Shown here in pieces: positions 7,323 to 15,207 of a stretch of DNA of 64,000 bases. Positions within the stretch are counted from its first letter, which is position 1, and each line of letters begins with the position of its first letter. Source of the stretch: Neorhodopirellula pilleata (lineage in GTDB: Bacteria; Planctomycetota; Planctomycetia; Pirellulales; Pirellulaceae); contig NZ_SJPM01000009.1 of assembly GCF_007859915.1 (NCBI RefSeq), positions 49,924 to 113,923 on the forward strand, in the 5' to 3' direction. A program made the translations under genes and the position numbers. The notes beneath the pieces were generated by a model. The model made no database searches. It was not told the origin of the DNA and saw nothing but the letters and a program-made list of their open reading frames with translations.

Positions 7323-8501
7323 ATGGACTCATTCGCGAGACCGTTGATTGACCATGTACGGCTTGCCGACGGGCTGGACATTGCGGTGGTAGCCGTACTG
7401 ATTTACATCCTGCTCGTGTGGTTGCGGGACCGTGCGTCTCGATCACTTGCGGTTATCGTGGTGTCGCTCGGCGTGCTATTCCTAATCGCTCGTTGGCTCG
7501 ATCTCTTCTTAACAATCATGGCGTTTCGCTACGGCATCGTTGGCTTGCTGTTGGCGATGGTCGTGGTGTTTCAACAAGACATTCGCCACGGATTCGAACG
7601 CTTGACGTCGACGAGATGGTTTCGCGGTGTTTCGGATGCACGGCCATCACACCGTACTGTTGACACGATCACTCAGACGGTGACCGACTTGGCCAAAGAC
7701 CGAATCGGAGCATTGTTGGTGTTTCCGAACCGGCAACCTCTCGATCTTCATCTGCAAGGCGGTGTCGAGGTCGATGCCCAGATAAGCGAGCCATTGTTAA
7801 AGAGCATCTTTCACCCGAAATCCCCCGGCCATGACGGCGCGGTGCTCATTCAAGGACACCGGATTGTCAGCTTGGGGCTGCATTTACCACTGACCACACG
7901 ATTCGACCAAGTGCCCGATGGCGGGACGAGGCACGCCGCCGCAGCGGGCCTCGCCGAATGCAGCGACGCCTTGGTCGTCGCCGTTTCGGAAGAGCGCGGA
8001 ACGATTACGTTGGCCCAAGATGGACAGTTGAAAGTGATCGAGCCCGCCGAGCTCGCATCGCGTTTAGGAAAGTACTATCACGACCAGAACGACGTCGATC
8101 AAAGCAATCGAACCAGACGCGATCCCAACTGGGGATTGAAGCTGGTCGCGATCGCTTTGGCTACGCTCTCTTGGTGGCTCTTTGCTTTTCAAACCGATAC
8201 CGTGCAGCGGACGTTCGTCGTGCCGATCGAGTTTCGAAATCTGCCTGAAGGGTTTCAAGTTGCCGATCCCAAACCCACTTATGCGGAATTGACATTGTCG
8301 GGGCCTGAGAATGCGTTCACTTTGCTCGACCCTGTCGAAATGACGGTCTCCTTGGACCTGCGAGGCACTGATCGACCATCGGTCACCACTTGGCATACCG
8401 CGAACCACTTGACGAACATCCCGCGTGAGCTGACGACCGAGGCGGTCGTTCCTGAAACAATCCTGATCTCGCTTCAGCCGTCTGGTGAGATTGCCCCGTA
8501 A
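7323..8501 (+). CDS. Membrane diadenylate cyclase (CdaA-like) fused to a YbbR/CdaR-like domain
   Basis: A 392-residue protein predicted to make c-di-AMP from two ATP. Three N-terminal membrane helices (about residues 18-84) are followed by a DAC domain (about 120-240) with the motif DGA at 171-173 and GTRHAAA at 201-207. In the canonical site this second motif reads GTRHRAA, so the last Arg of RHR is Ala here. A fourth membrane helix (about 270-289) leads into about 100 residues (FVVPIEFRNLPEGF, AELTLSGPENAFTLLD) that look like an extracytoplasmic YbbR repeat. In Firmicutes CdaA and the YbbR protein CdaR are separate partners; here they appear joined. Activity with the altered motif is unproven. 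Confidence 0.85.
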   Translation: MDSFARPLIDHVRLADGLDIAVVAVLIYILLVWLRDRASRSLAVIVVSLGVLFLIARWLDLFLTIMAFRYGIVGLLLAMVVVFQQDIRHGFERLTSTRWFRGVSDARPSHRTVDTITQTVTDLAKDRIGALLVFPNRQPLDLHLQGGVEVDAQISEPLLKSIFHPKSPGHDGAVLIQGHRIVSLGLHLPLTTRFDQVPDGGTRHAAAAGLAECSDALVVAVSEERGTITLAQDGQLKVIEPAELASRLGKYYHDQNDVDQSNRTRRDPNWGLKLVAIALATLSWWLFAFQTDTVQRTFVVPIEFRNLPEGFQVADPKPTYAELTLSGPENAFTLLDPVEMTVSLDLRGTDRPSVTTWHTANHLTNIPRELTTEAVVPETILISLQPSGEIAP

Positions 8502-8622
8502 CTTTCTCGATTGACAGCAAAGCAACTCATTTTGGCACGGCAATCGCTTTAACCAGTTTGATCTGCGTGAAAGTGACGTTCACCCCACGCGGCGGAAACA
8601 CCTTTCACCTTGTGAGATTGCC

Positions 8623-8790
8623 ATGTTGGGCTGGGCTTTAACTTTTCTAGTCATCGCGTTGATTGCTGGCGTACTCGGTTTCGGCTTCATCGCCGGCACC
8701 GCTGCCTCGATCGCGAAGATACTCTTCGTCGTGTTCTTGGTTTTGTTCGTGATCGGATTGATCATGGGTCGTCGTGGACCGACGGTCTAA
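8623..8790 (+). CDS. DUF1328 small membrane protein (YtjA family)
   Basis: A 55-residue peptide, MLGWALTFLVIALIAGVLGF onward, with two hydrophobic segments separated by GTAASIAKIL and a basic end GRRGPTV. Length and pattern match the DUF1328 family of small inner-membrane proteins found across Gram-negative bacteria, often near stress genes. It follows the diadenylate cyclase by 121 bases and may have its own promoter. The function of the family is unknown. Confidence 0.85.
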   Translation: MLGWALTFLVIALIAGVLGFGFIAGTAASIAKILFVVFLVLFVIGLIMGRRGPTV

Positions 8791-8855
8791 AACCTATTAG
8801 GGAATGGCTCTAACCTTTTCGAGTTGAGTCAATCCGTCTCGTCTTTTTAGCATCC

Positions 8856-8878
8856 CCGGAGAGGGCCAGCCCCTTTTC
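8856..8878 (-). repeat. Short dispersed repeat, copy 2
   Basis: Reverse-complement match to 5055-5078 (AAAAGGGGCTGGCCCTCTCC on the minus strand). It lies between the DUF1328 gene and a small lipoprotein gene. The role is unknown. Confidence 0.6.
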
Positions 8879-8926
8879 GGCTAAGTAAACAGAGCAACCC
8901 CTACAATCAATTGAAAGCCCATCGAA

Positions 8927-9106
8927 ATGTATTTTGCCAAAGACTTGGTTAACGCCTTTCTGCTCTCGGCTGCCTTTGCGGTCGGGCTAATGTTGTTTGG
9001 ATGCGATCGCAAGGAGACGGTACTGGACGTCGACACGCCCGATGGTGGCGTCTCGGTCGAGCGTGATATTGATGATGGAAGTATCTCCGTTGATGTCGAT
9101 GAATAA
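8927..9106 (+). CDS. Very small lipoprotein
   Basis: A 59-residue protein from ATG 8927. A hydrophobic signal with lipobox LFGC (Cys25) is followed by only about 34 residues, which are highly acidic and repeat a short strand pattern: VLDVDTPDGGVSVERD, then DDGSISVDVDE. The two similar strands suggest a minimal beta-hairpin. No family name is assigned. Its end overlaps an ATG of the following hydrolase remnant (ATGAATAA). Confidence 0.6.
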   Translation: MYFAKDLVNAFLLSAAFAVGLMLFGCDRKETVLDVDTPDGGVSVERDIDDGSISVDVDE

Positions 9107-9389
9107 GCATTCGGCATTCTATGCCACCACATTAGACGTTTTGCTAAAGCACTTGCTGGTAAAACGACCCATCGTCACGGGGGTGGCAACGGACATTTGC
9201 GTGCTCTTTACCTGCAACGACGCCTACATGCGAGACTACCAGATCGCGATCCCGTCCGACTGCGTCGCGGCGAACACGAAAGAGCAATCCGACGCAGCCC
9301 TGTACCTAATGCAAAGAGTGCTCAGGGCGGACATCCGGGCTTGGACTCACCTGATGCGACAAGGTTCAAAGACATCAGTCGCATCCTAG
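9099..9389 (+). pseudogene. Isochorismatase-like cysteine hydrolase remnant (C-terminal half)
   Basis: From ATG 9099 the 96 residues match the second half of isochorismatase-like cysteine hydrolases: SAFYATTLDVLLKHL, then GVATDICVLFTCNDAYMRDY with the catalytic cysteine, then DCVAANTKEQSDAALYLMQR. Full proteins are roughly 180-200 residues and carry the catalytic Asp and Lys in the missing first half. The DNA upstream is occupied by the small lipoprotein gene and shows no homologous sequence. This is most simply a decayed gene truncated at the 5' end; if still translated it would depend on coupling to the lipoprotein stop. Confidence 0.75.
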
Positions 9390-9944
9390 CAAACGACGTC
9401 AACCAGGACGGAACTTCCGTTGGCGCCATGCAACGCTACCAAGGACTCGTCCACCCTTAATCGTCATCAACGCCGCCCTCGGTTACACTATGCCAAAACG
9501 AGAGCCGATCATCAGTTCGGACTGATAAAGTGGCTGAGCGAAGTGAATCCGTCACAAATATTAAGTTTTGTTTGCTGGATAGACAAAGCGGTTGTCAGGG
9601 GGTGCTGAGAACCGACAATGTGGTGGCCTGGGTTACAAACGGGTTGGACGCTTTCAAATTAACGGCTCGATTCGTCGATTTCGCCCACACCTTCGAAATC
9701 GGTGATCTCGGGCATTACCAACTCCGAGGTCCTTTCCCCGGATGATCGGTCGTTCGTGGCGTTCACGGAGTGTCTTCGCCGAGGCATGAGGGTCTGAGGC
9801 ATGAGGTTCTGCTGATTCATCAACGTGCCGACCGAATTCACAAAAAGGTGGACCATTGCCGTTGCATGATGATTCATGTGCCGAGAAACAGCGACACTGA
9901 CGACGAATGAAAAGATTGAGAATTCAATCCCCCATCGAAAAGCC
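9390..9944. other. Gene-poor spacer with possible decayed coding sequence
   Basis: No intact gene is supported. Right after the hydrolase remnant, bases about 9356-9460 in another frame read RFKDISRILANDVNQDGTSV and then AMQRYQGLVHP before a stop. This looks protein-like and could be the tail of a second decayed gene, but I cannot name the family. Near 9780-9812 there is a short direct repeat, GGCATGAGG, occurring twice. The promoter of the following DUF1559 gene should lie towards the right end. Confidence 0.4.
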
Positions 9945-10955
9945 ATGATGAAACCTAAGAAGCGGTCTGCTTTTACCCTGATCGAATTGCTTGTCGTGAT
10001 CGCCATCATCGGCGTCTTGGTCGGATTGTTGCTTCCGGCGGTTCAAGCGGCTCGGGCGGCGGCGCGGCGGATGGATTGTTCGAACCGAATGAAGCAGATC
10101 GGACTCGCGATTCACAACTACCATTCGGCCTACAAACGTTTGCCACGGGCTTGGTGGTTGGAAACTCCGTTGGACACGCAACCCAAAGCGTTCAACGGGC
10201 GCGTTTGGACGGTTGATATTTTGCCGTTCTTGGAAGAGCAAGCGACCTACGAACAACTCAATCACAATACACTCTCGGTTGACCAACTCAGCCCGACGAA
10301 CGTGGCCGTGATTCAGCAATCGATCACTAGCTACCTATGTCCTTCATCCCCGGGCGGTCCCGATCAACGACGCTACACGTTCAACTCGACGCCCGCGGGG
10401 TTGCCGTTCACGGCCACGGACATCGCCGCGTGTGATTTCACCCCCGCCGCAGGCGTCCGTGGAACGTACGCGGTCCACGCGTTCGGACCGAACTTGCTTT
10501 CCAACCGCGAAGGCGCGATGCAAGTCGTCAGCGAATTGTTCGGCGGGAGCGAGGATGGAAACTTCGCCGGGGTGCTCGACGGTTTGTCCAACACGATCTT
10601 CATCGGCGAGCGGACCGGCGGGCCGGTCGTTTATAGTGCCGGTCGCGAGGATCCGGTGGCAACGGCCAATCTAATCGGGCTCGAAGGCGGCGGTTGGGGA
10701 GACTTGCTCGGAGGTGACCATTGGTTGCAAGGTTCGCTCCGTAGTGGTTTGTCGTGGCCACCGTTGGGCGGCCCCTGCGCGATCAACTGCACCAACGCTC
10801 GCGGGTTTGGTTTTCACAGTTTTCATGAAGGCGGATCCCAGTTCATTCTCGGCGATGGATCGGTCCGTTTCGTGACCGCTAGCGTGAATGCGACGGCGTT
10901 CGCATCGATGATCACACGTCGTGGCGGAGAACGAGTTGATCACGATGCGTACTGA
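9945..10955 (+). CDS. DUF1559 prepilin-like protein
   Basis: A 336-residue protein with a complete type IV prepilin-like N terminus: basic leader MMKPKKRSA, cleavage context FTLIELLVVIAIIGVLVG, then a long hydrophobic helix. The DUF1559 body includes SNRMKQIGLAIHNYHSAYKR, CPSSPGG, GLSNTIFIGER and the end motif FHEGGSQFILGDGSVRFV. It should be processed by a prepilin peptidase and exposed in or beyond the periplasm. The frame continues upstream to 9876, but ATG 9945 places the leader correctly (ATG 9948 is equivalent). It is paired with the overlapping lipoprotein gene. Confidence 0.95.
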   Translation: MMKPKKRSAFTLIELLVVIAIIGVLVGLLLPAVQAARAAARRMDCSNRMKQIGLAIHNYHSAYKRLPRAWWLETPLDTQPKAFNGRVWTVDILPFLEEQATYEQLNHNTLSVDQLSPTNVAVIQQSITSYLCPSSPGGPDQRRYTFNSTPAGLPFTATDIAACDFTPAAGVRGTYAVHAFGPNLLSNREGAMQVVSELFGGSEDGNFAGVLDGLSNTIFIGERTGGPVVYSAGREDPVATANLIGLEGGGWGDLLGGDHWLQGSLRSGLSWPPLGGPCAINCTNARGFGFHSFHEGGSQFILGDGSVRFVTASVNATAFASMITRRGGERVDHDAY

Positions 10956-11424
10956 ATCAGAAGAACCGGTCAGTTCACCGTACAGATTCCAAGCGAGCAG
11001 GGGCGTGCCAACTCTCTTGACGCTGGGATTGATCCTTTCACTCGTCACTGTGACGGCGTGCCATCGTGAACCGACTCGATCGGGCTTGGTCGCGATCAAC
11101 GGCACCGTGCTGGTCGACGACACTCCCGCCTCCGGGGTCACGTTGACGTTGCATCCGGTCGACAACCAAGGTGTTTACGCGAACGGCACGACCGACGACC
11201 AAGGGAATCTCGTCGTATCGACTTACGACTTGGGTGACGGAGCGGTCTCGGGTACTTACCAAGTCTCATTCACTTGGGGCGAGTTCGATCCGGTATCGCG
11301 ATCGATGACCGACGATCGGCTGGGTGGACGGTACGAGGTCGCCAAAGATTCGGGGATTGTATGGGAAATCGAACCCGATCAAACGTTCCAGGCTGGAACG
11401 ATTGAATTGAAGTCGAATCGTTGA
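10945..11424 (+). CDS. Lipoprotein partner of DUF1559 protein
   Basis: A 159-residue protein whose ATG at 10945 overlaps the end of the DUF1559 gene (GTG 10921 is an alternative start). After a longer cytoplasmic stretch comes a hydrophobic segment (LLTLGLILSLVTVTAC) with lipobox VTAC. The mature part, SGLVAINGTVLVDDTPASGV and then TDDQGNLVVSTYDLGDGAVSGTYQVSF, has the carboxypeptidase-regulatory-like or transthyretin-like strand pattern typical of these partners. The layout mirrors the pair at the left edge, although the two lipoproteins differ widely in sequence. Confidence 0.82.
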   Translation: MRTESEEPVSSPYRFQASRGVPTLLTLGLILSLVTVTACHREPTRSGLVAINGTVLVDDTPASGVTLTLHPVDNQGVYANGTTDDQGNLVVSTYDLGDGAVSGTYQVSFTWGEFDPVSRSMTDDRLGGRYEVAKDSGIVWEIEPDQTFQAGTIELKSNR

Positions 11425-11461
11425 AACGAAAGTTTTTCGATGGCCGTTCCAAAAACGACGG

Positions 11462-12775
11462 TCACTCGTATTCGCGGACTTGGCGAGCGATGGCGAGGGC
11501 GAGGGCATCGCGAACGCTCTCGATCGTGATTCGGTCGAAGATCTGCTGAAAAAAACCACTGACGATCATCCGCACGGCTTCTTTGCGAGTGAAGCCGCGA
11601 CACAGTGCATAGAAAATCTGCTCTTCATCGACCTTCGCCGTCGTGCTGCCGTGGGTGCAACGAACGTCGTCGGCTTCGATTTCCAAGCCGGGAATCGAAT
11701 CGGCTCGGGAATGATTTGACAGCACCAAGTTGTCATTGCGTTGGTAGCCGTCGGTCTTCTGAGCTTTCTTGTCGACCTTGATCATGCCACGCCAAACGGT
11801 CCGGCTCTTGTCCTGCTGGGCGGACTTGTAAAGGAAGTCGCTGTGGCAGCTTGGGGCTTTGTGATGTTGTTGGGTGTGGTAAGCGATGTGTTGGCGGCCT
11901 TCGGTGAATAGCACGCCGTTGACTTGTGAATCAGCCCCCGGTCCGATCAAGTCGACCGATTGGTTGACCTTGGCCAATCCCGCGCCCATCGCGGCGACGG
12001 TCCACTGCAACGTCGCGTCGCGGTCGACGGTGGCTTTCTGGTGTGCGAAGTGGTACGTCTTGTGGCCCCATTCTTGGACGTTGACGTAACGCAGATGCGA
12101 GTTCGGCTTTTGGATGATCTCGATCGCGCCCATGTGCAACCCACCGGCGGCCGGATCGACGCTGTTGGATTCATGAATCACGGTCGCTTCGGCTCCTTCC
12201 TCGAGCACGATCAACGTGTGGCTGGTATCGATGCCCCCGTCGCTCATGACCGAACCGATATAGAGCGGTTTTTCGATCACGACACCCTTGGGCACATACA
12301 GAAATTGACCACCGGACCAAAACGCCGCATGCAGGGCGGCGAACTTGTCGTAGTCGGGGTCGACGACGGTATACAGAAAAGGGCGAACCTTGTCGGGTGC
12401 TTCGTTGCAAAACCGTTCCAAACTACCGAACAGCACACCCATGGCCGCTAAGGATTCGTCCAACGTCTCAACCGCAAGTTGGCTGTCGACGGTAAGCATC
12501 GTGCCGCCCGGATCGATGCCTTCGCGAAGCTGCGCGACATCGGGAATCTCAAGCTCACCGCCGGGGACTTGAGGTGGGGCATACTTGTGGAGCTGGAAGA
12601 TTCGATTGTCGGTGCGAATCCACTCCTCGCTGCGGCGACTGGGCCAATCCATCGCTTCGGCATGCGAGAACGATTCGCGACGGAGCAGCGTCAGCCATTG
12701 CGGTTCGCTGGATCGGGCTTCGAGGAATCCTTCAAAGCCCGAAGCGTCGAAGGTGGCGGAGGCAGTCAGGGACAT
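11462..12775 (-). CDS. sufD: Fe-S cluster assembly protein SufD
   Basis: A 437-residue beta-helix scaffold subunit of the SufBCD complex, which builds Fe-S clusters in the cytoplasm. SufB/SufD-type features include FIYVPKG-like QFLYVPKGVVIEKPLYIGSV, the conserved end CTHGSTTAKVDEEQIFYALC and a final helical domain ending ALAIARQVREYE. ATG at 12775 gives the family start; the frame runs on upstream only because it reads through a heptamer array. It is the last gene of sufR-sufC-sufB-sufD, about 150 bases from sufB, and that gap is filled by repeats. Confidence 0.94.
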   Translation of the reverse strand: MSLTASATFDASGFEGFLEARSSEPQWLTLLRRESFSHAEAMDWPSRRSEEWIRTDNRIFQLHKYAPPQVPGGELEIPDVAQLREGIDPGGTMLTVDSQLAVETLDESLAAMGVLFGSLERFCNEAPDKVRPFLYTVVDPDYDKFAALHAAFWSGGQFLYVPKGVVIEKPLYIGSVMSDGGIDTSHTLIVLEEGAEATVIHESNSVDPAAGGLHMGAIEIIQKPNSHLRYVNVQEWGHKTYHFAHQKATVDRDATLQWTVAAMGAGLAKVNQSVDLIGPGADSQVNGVLFTEGRQHIAYHTQQHHKAPSCHSDFLYKSAQQDKSRTVWRGMIKVDKKAQKTDGYQRNDNLVLSNHSRADSIPGLEIEADDVRCTHGSTTAKVDEEQIFYALCRGFTRKEAVRMIVSGFFQQIFDRITIESVRDALALAIARQVREYE

Positions 12776-12838
12776 GATTGAAGATTGAAGATTGAAGATT
12801 GAAGATTGAAGATTGAAGATTGAAGATTGAAGATTGAA
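12776..12838 (+). repeat. Heptamer tandem array GATTGAA x9
   Basis: Nine perfect copies of GATTGAA lie directly against the sufD start codon, in the position where the ribosome-binding site should be. Read on the sufD strand the unit is TTCAATC, which contains no Shine-Dalgarno sequence. Copy number could vary by slippage. Confidence 0.97.
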
Positions 12839-12840
12839 GA

Positions 12841-12920
12841 GTAGGCTGGGTCGAAGCCGCTTCGGCGTAGACCCGGCAGCCAACCGCCAAGAGCCAACCG
12901 CCAAAAGCTAATCGCTAACC
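12841..12920 (+). repeat. GTAGGCTGGGTC hairpin module plus degenerate GCCAACC heptamers
   Basis: Bases 12841-12878 form a module starting GTAGGCTGGGTC and ending GACCCGGCAG, whose ends pair (GGGTC/GACCC). The same module recurs in inverted orientation at 55712-55747. From 12879 to 12920 follow six imperfect heptamers (GCCAACC, GCCAAGA, GCCAACC, GCCAAAA, GCTAATC, GCTAACC). Together with the GATTGAA array this fills the sufB-sufD gap. Confidence 0.85.
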
Positions 12921-12928
12921 GCCATCCA

Positions 12929-14335
12929 CTACCCGACGCTGCCTTCCATTTGCAATTGGATCAGGCGGTTCATTTCGACGGCGTATTCCATCGGCAACTC
13001 TTTGACGAGCGGCTCGATAAAACCATTGACGATCATCGTCGAGGCTTCCGCTTCGGTCAGCCCTCGGGACAACAGATAGAACATCTGCTCTTCGCCGATT
13101 CGCGATACGCTCGCTTCGTGTCCGATTTGAACGTCTTGTTCGAGCACTTCGATGTATGGGTACGTGTCACTGCGGCTCTTGTCGTCGAGAATCAATGCGT
13201 CGCAAACAACGCTGTTCTTGCTGTTGTAGGCCCCGGGTTCGACACGCACGAGTCCGCGGTAGCTACCGCGTCCGCCGTTCTTGCTGATGCTCTTGCTGAC
13301 GATTTGCCCGGTCGTGTTGGGGGCGCAGTGAACGAGTTTGGCACCGGCGTCTTGGTGTTGACCGGCGCTGCTGAACGCGATCGACAGGATTTCGCCGCGG
13401 GCACCCGGTTCCATCATGTGGACGGCGGGGTATTTCATCGTCAACTTGCTACCCAGGTTGCCGTCGACCCATTCCATCGTCGCGTCGCCGTACGCGTAAG
13501 CGCGTTTGGTGACCAAGTTGTAGATGTTATTGGCCCAGTTTTGGATCGTCGTGTAACGGCAACGGGCGTTGCGTTTGACGACGACTTCGACGACGGCGCT
13601 GTGCAGACTTTCGGTCGTGTACATCGGAGCCGTGCAGCCTTCGACGTAATGAATCGACGCCCCTTCATCGACGATGATCAAGGTTCGTTCGAACTGGCCC
13701 ATGCTTTCGGCGTTGATGCGGAAGTATGCCTGCAGCGGGAATTCGATATGGACGCCTTTGGGTACGTAGATGAACGAACCGCCCGACCATACGGCGCTGT
13801 TCAAGGCCGCAAACTTATTGTCCGTCGGCGGGATGATCGTGCCGAAGTATTCACGCAGCAGATCGGAATGCTCACGCACGGCGGTGTCGGTGTCGGTGAA
13901 GATCACGCCTTGGTTGTGCAGATCTTCTTGCAGCGATCCGTAGACGACTTCGCTTTCGAACTGCGCCTTCACACCGGCGAGAAATTTCTTTTCTGCTTCG
14001 GGAATGCCCAACTTATCGAACGTGTCCTTGATCTCTTGCGGCACGTCGTCCCAAGACTTTTCTTGGCTATTGGTCGGCTTGAGGTAGTAGTAGATGTCTT
14101 GAAAATCGAGATCCAACGCACCGCCCCACTTCGGCATCGGTCGGGCTTCGAACTCGGCGAGCGACTTCAACCGGAATTGCCGCATCCAGTCGGGCTCATT
14201 CTTGATGTCCGAAATCTGATTGACGACTTTCTCGTTGAGACCTTTTTCGGCTTTGAAGATGCCGGTCGTCTCGGTGCGAAAGTTGTATTTGTTGATTTCT
14301 TCGAATTGCGGTTTTTCGGTGACGTCGGTCGCCAT
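12929..14335 (-). CDS. sufB: Fe-S cluster assembly protein SufB
   Basis: A 468-residue protein, the expected SufB length, and the main scaffold of the SufBCD complex. It shows the SufB core FIYVPKGVHIEFPLQAYFRI, EGCTAPMYTTESLHSAVVEV, and the conserved end IGHEASVSRIGEEQMFYLLS with the His-Glu pair used in cluster assembly. ATG 14335 is preceded by AGGA at about ten bases. It lies 55 bases downstream of sufC. The opposite strand is open for over 1,400 bases here, which is only a codon-bias shadow. Confidence 0.97.
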   Translation of the reverse strand: MATDVTEKPQFEEINKYNFRTETTGIFKAEKGLNEKVVNQISDIKNEPDWMRQFRLKSLAEFEARPMPKWGGALDLDFQDIYYYLKPTNSQEKSWDDVPQEIKDTFDKLGIPEAEKKFLAGVKAQFESEVVYGSLQEDLHNQGVIFTDTDTAVREHSDLLREYFGTIIPPTDNKFAALNSAVWSGGSFIYVPKGVHIEFPLQAYFRINAESMGQFERTLIIVDEGASIHYVEGCTAPMYTTESLHSAVVEVVVKRNARCRYTTIQNWANNIYNLVTKRAYAYGDATMEWVDGNLGSKLTMKYPAVHMMEPGARGEILSIAFSSAGQHQDAGAKLVHCAPNTTGQIVSKSISKNGGRGSYRGLVRVEPGAYNSKNSVVCDALILDDKSRSDTYPYIEVLEQDVQIGHEASVSRIGEEQMFYLLSRGLTEAEASTMIVNGFIEPLVKELPMEYAVEMNRLIQLQMEGSVG

Positions 14336-14390
14336 GATGGTGTTCCTGTGTGATATGTGTGCGAGTAGCGAAGCTTGAGGCCCGACTGAT

Positions 14391-15206
14391 TTAGACGGCC
14401 GCTTCTTCGGCGAGCATTTCCTGATTGGCCGCCTCGGCGTCGGGGTAGGCCTGGCGGATGCGGTCGTAACCGCTCTCGTGCAGTTCCTCGGCCAACTCCT
14501 TGCCGCCGGTTTCAACCAACTTGCCACCTAGCATCACGTGGGTGTATTCGGGCGGATTGTGAACGAGCAATTTGTCGTGGTGAGTGATGATCAACAGACC
14601 CATTTTTTCGCGTCCGATGTCGGCGATCGATTCGCTGGCCAACCGCACCGCATCGGCGTCGAGGCCCGAGTCGGTTTCATCGAGGATCGCGAACTTCGGT
14701 TGCAACATGGCCAGTTGCAAGATCTCGGCTCGCTTCATTTCACCACCGGAAAAACCGTCGTTGACATAACGGCGAGCGAACTCAACGTCCATCCGCAGGT
14801 GAGCCATTTTCTCTTTCAGTTCTTTGCGGAATTCACGCATCGGGATCAATTCTTCCCCTTCCTTGCGATCGGGGTTGCGAACGTTGGTGGTGGCGTGCCG
14901 CAGGAAGTCGGCCATCTTCACACCGGGAATTGCCATTGGGCGTTGGAACGCCATGAACAGTCCGGCGCGGGCTCGTCGGTCGGGTTCCATCTCCAAAACA
15001 TCTTGTCCGTCGAGCGTGATCGAACCTTCGGTCACTTCATATCCGGGGTGACCCATGATGGCCAACCCGAGCGTACTCTTACCGCTGCCGTTGGGTCCCA
15101 TCAGAGCGTGGGTTTCGCCATGGTTAATGGTCAGGTTGACGCCTCGCAAGATCGGCTTGTCGCCGACGGAAACGTGCAGATTTTCGATTTTGAGGACGTG
15201 GGACAT
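14391..15206 (-). CDS. sufC: Fe-S cluster assembly ATPase SufC
   Basis: A 271-residue ABC-type ATPase that drives conformational change in SufBD. Walker A GPNGSGKSTL, signature FSGGEMKRAEI and Walker B FAILDETDSGLDADAV are all present; the ETDSGLD form is characteristic of SufC. It starts at ATG 15206, one base after the sufR stop, so translation is tightly coupled to the regulator. ATG 15230 inside sufR is less likely. Confidence 0.97.
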   Translation of the reverse strand: MSHVLKIENLHVSVGDKPILRGVNLTINHGETHALMGPNGSGKSTLGLAIMGHPGYEVTEGSITLDGQDVLEMEPDRRARAGLFMAFQRPMAIPGVKMADFLRHATTNVRNPDRKEGEELIPMREFRKELKEKMAHLRMDVEFARRYVNDGFSGGEMKRAEILQLAMLQPKFAILDETDSGLDADAVRLASESIADIGREKMGLLIITHHDKLLVHNPPEYTHVMLGGKLVETGGKELAEELHESGYDRIRQAYPDAEAANQEMLAEEAAV

Positions 15207-15207
15207 G

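Noticed and set aside
9197..9460. 87-codon frame after the small lipoprotein
   Set aside because: The first part is only the shadow of the hydrolase remnant; the last 30 codons look protein-like but are too short to name, so they are mentioned only in the spacer note.
12950..14353. Open frame of 467 codons on the plus strand
   Set aside because: It lies wholly opposite sufB, has no family motif, and its composition is the mirror of GC-rich codon use on the coding strand.
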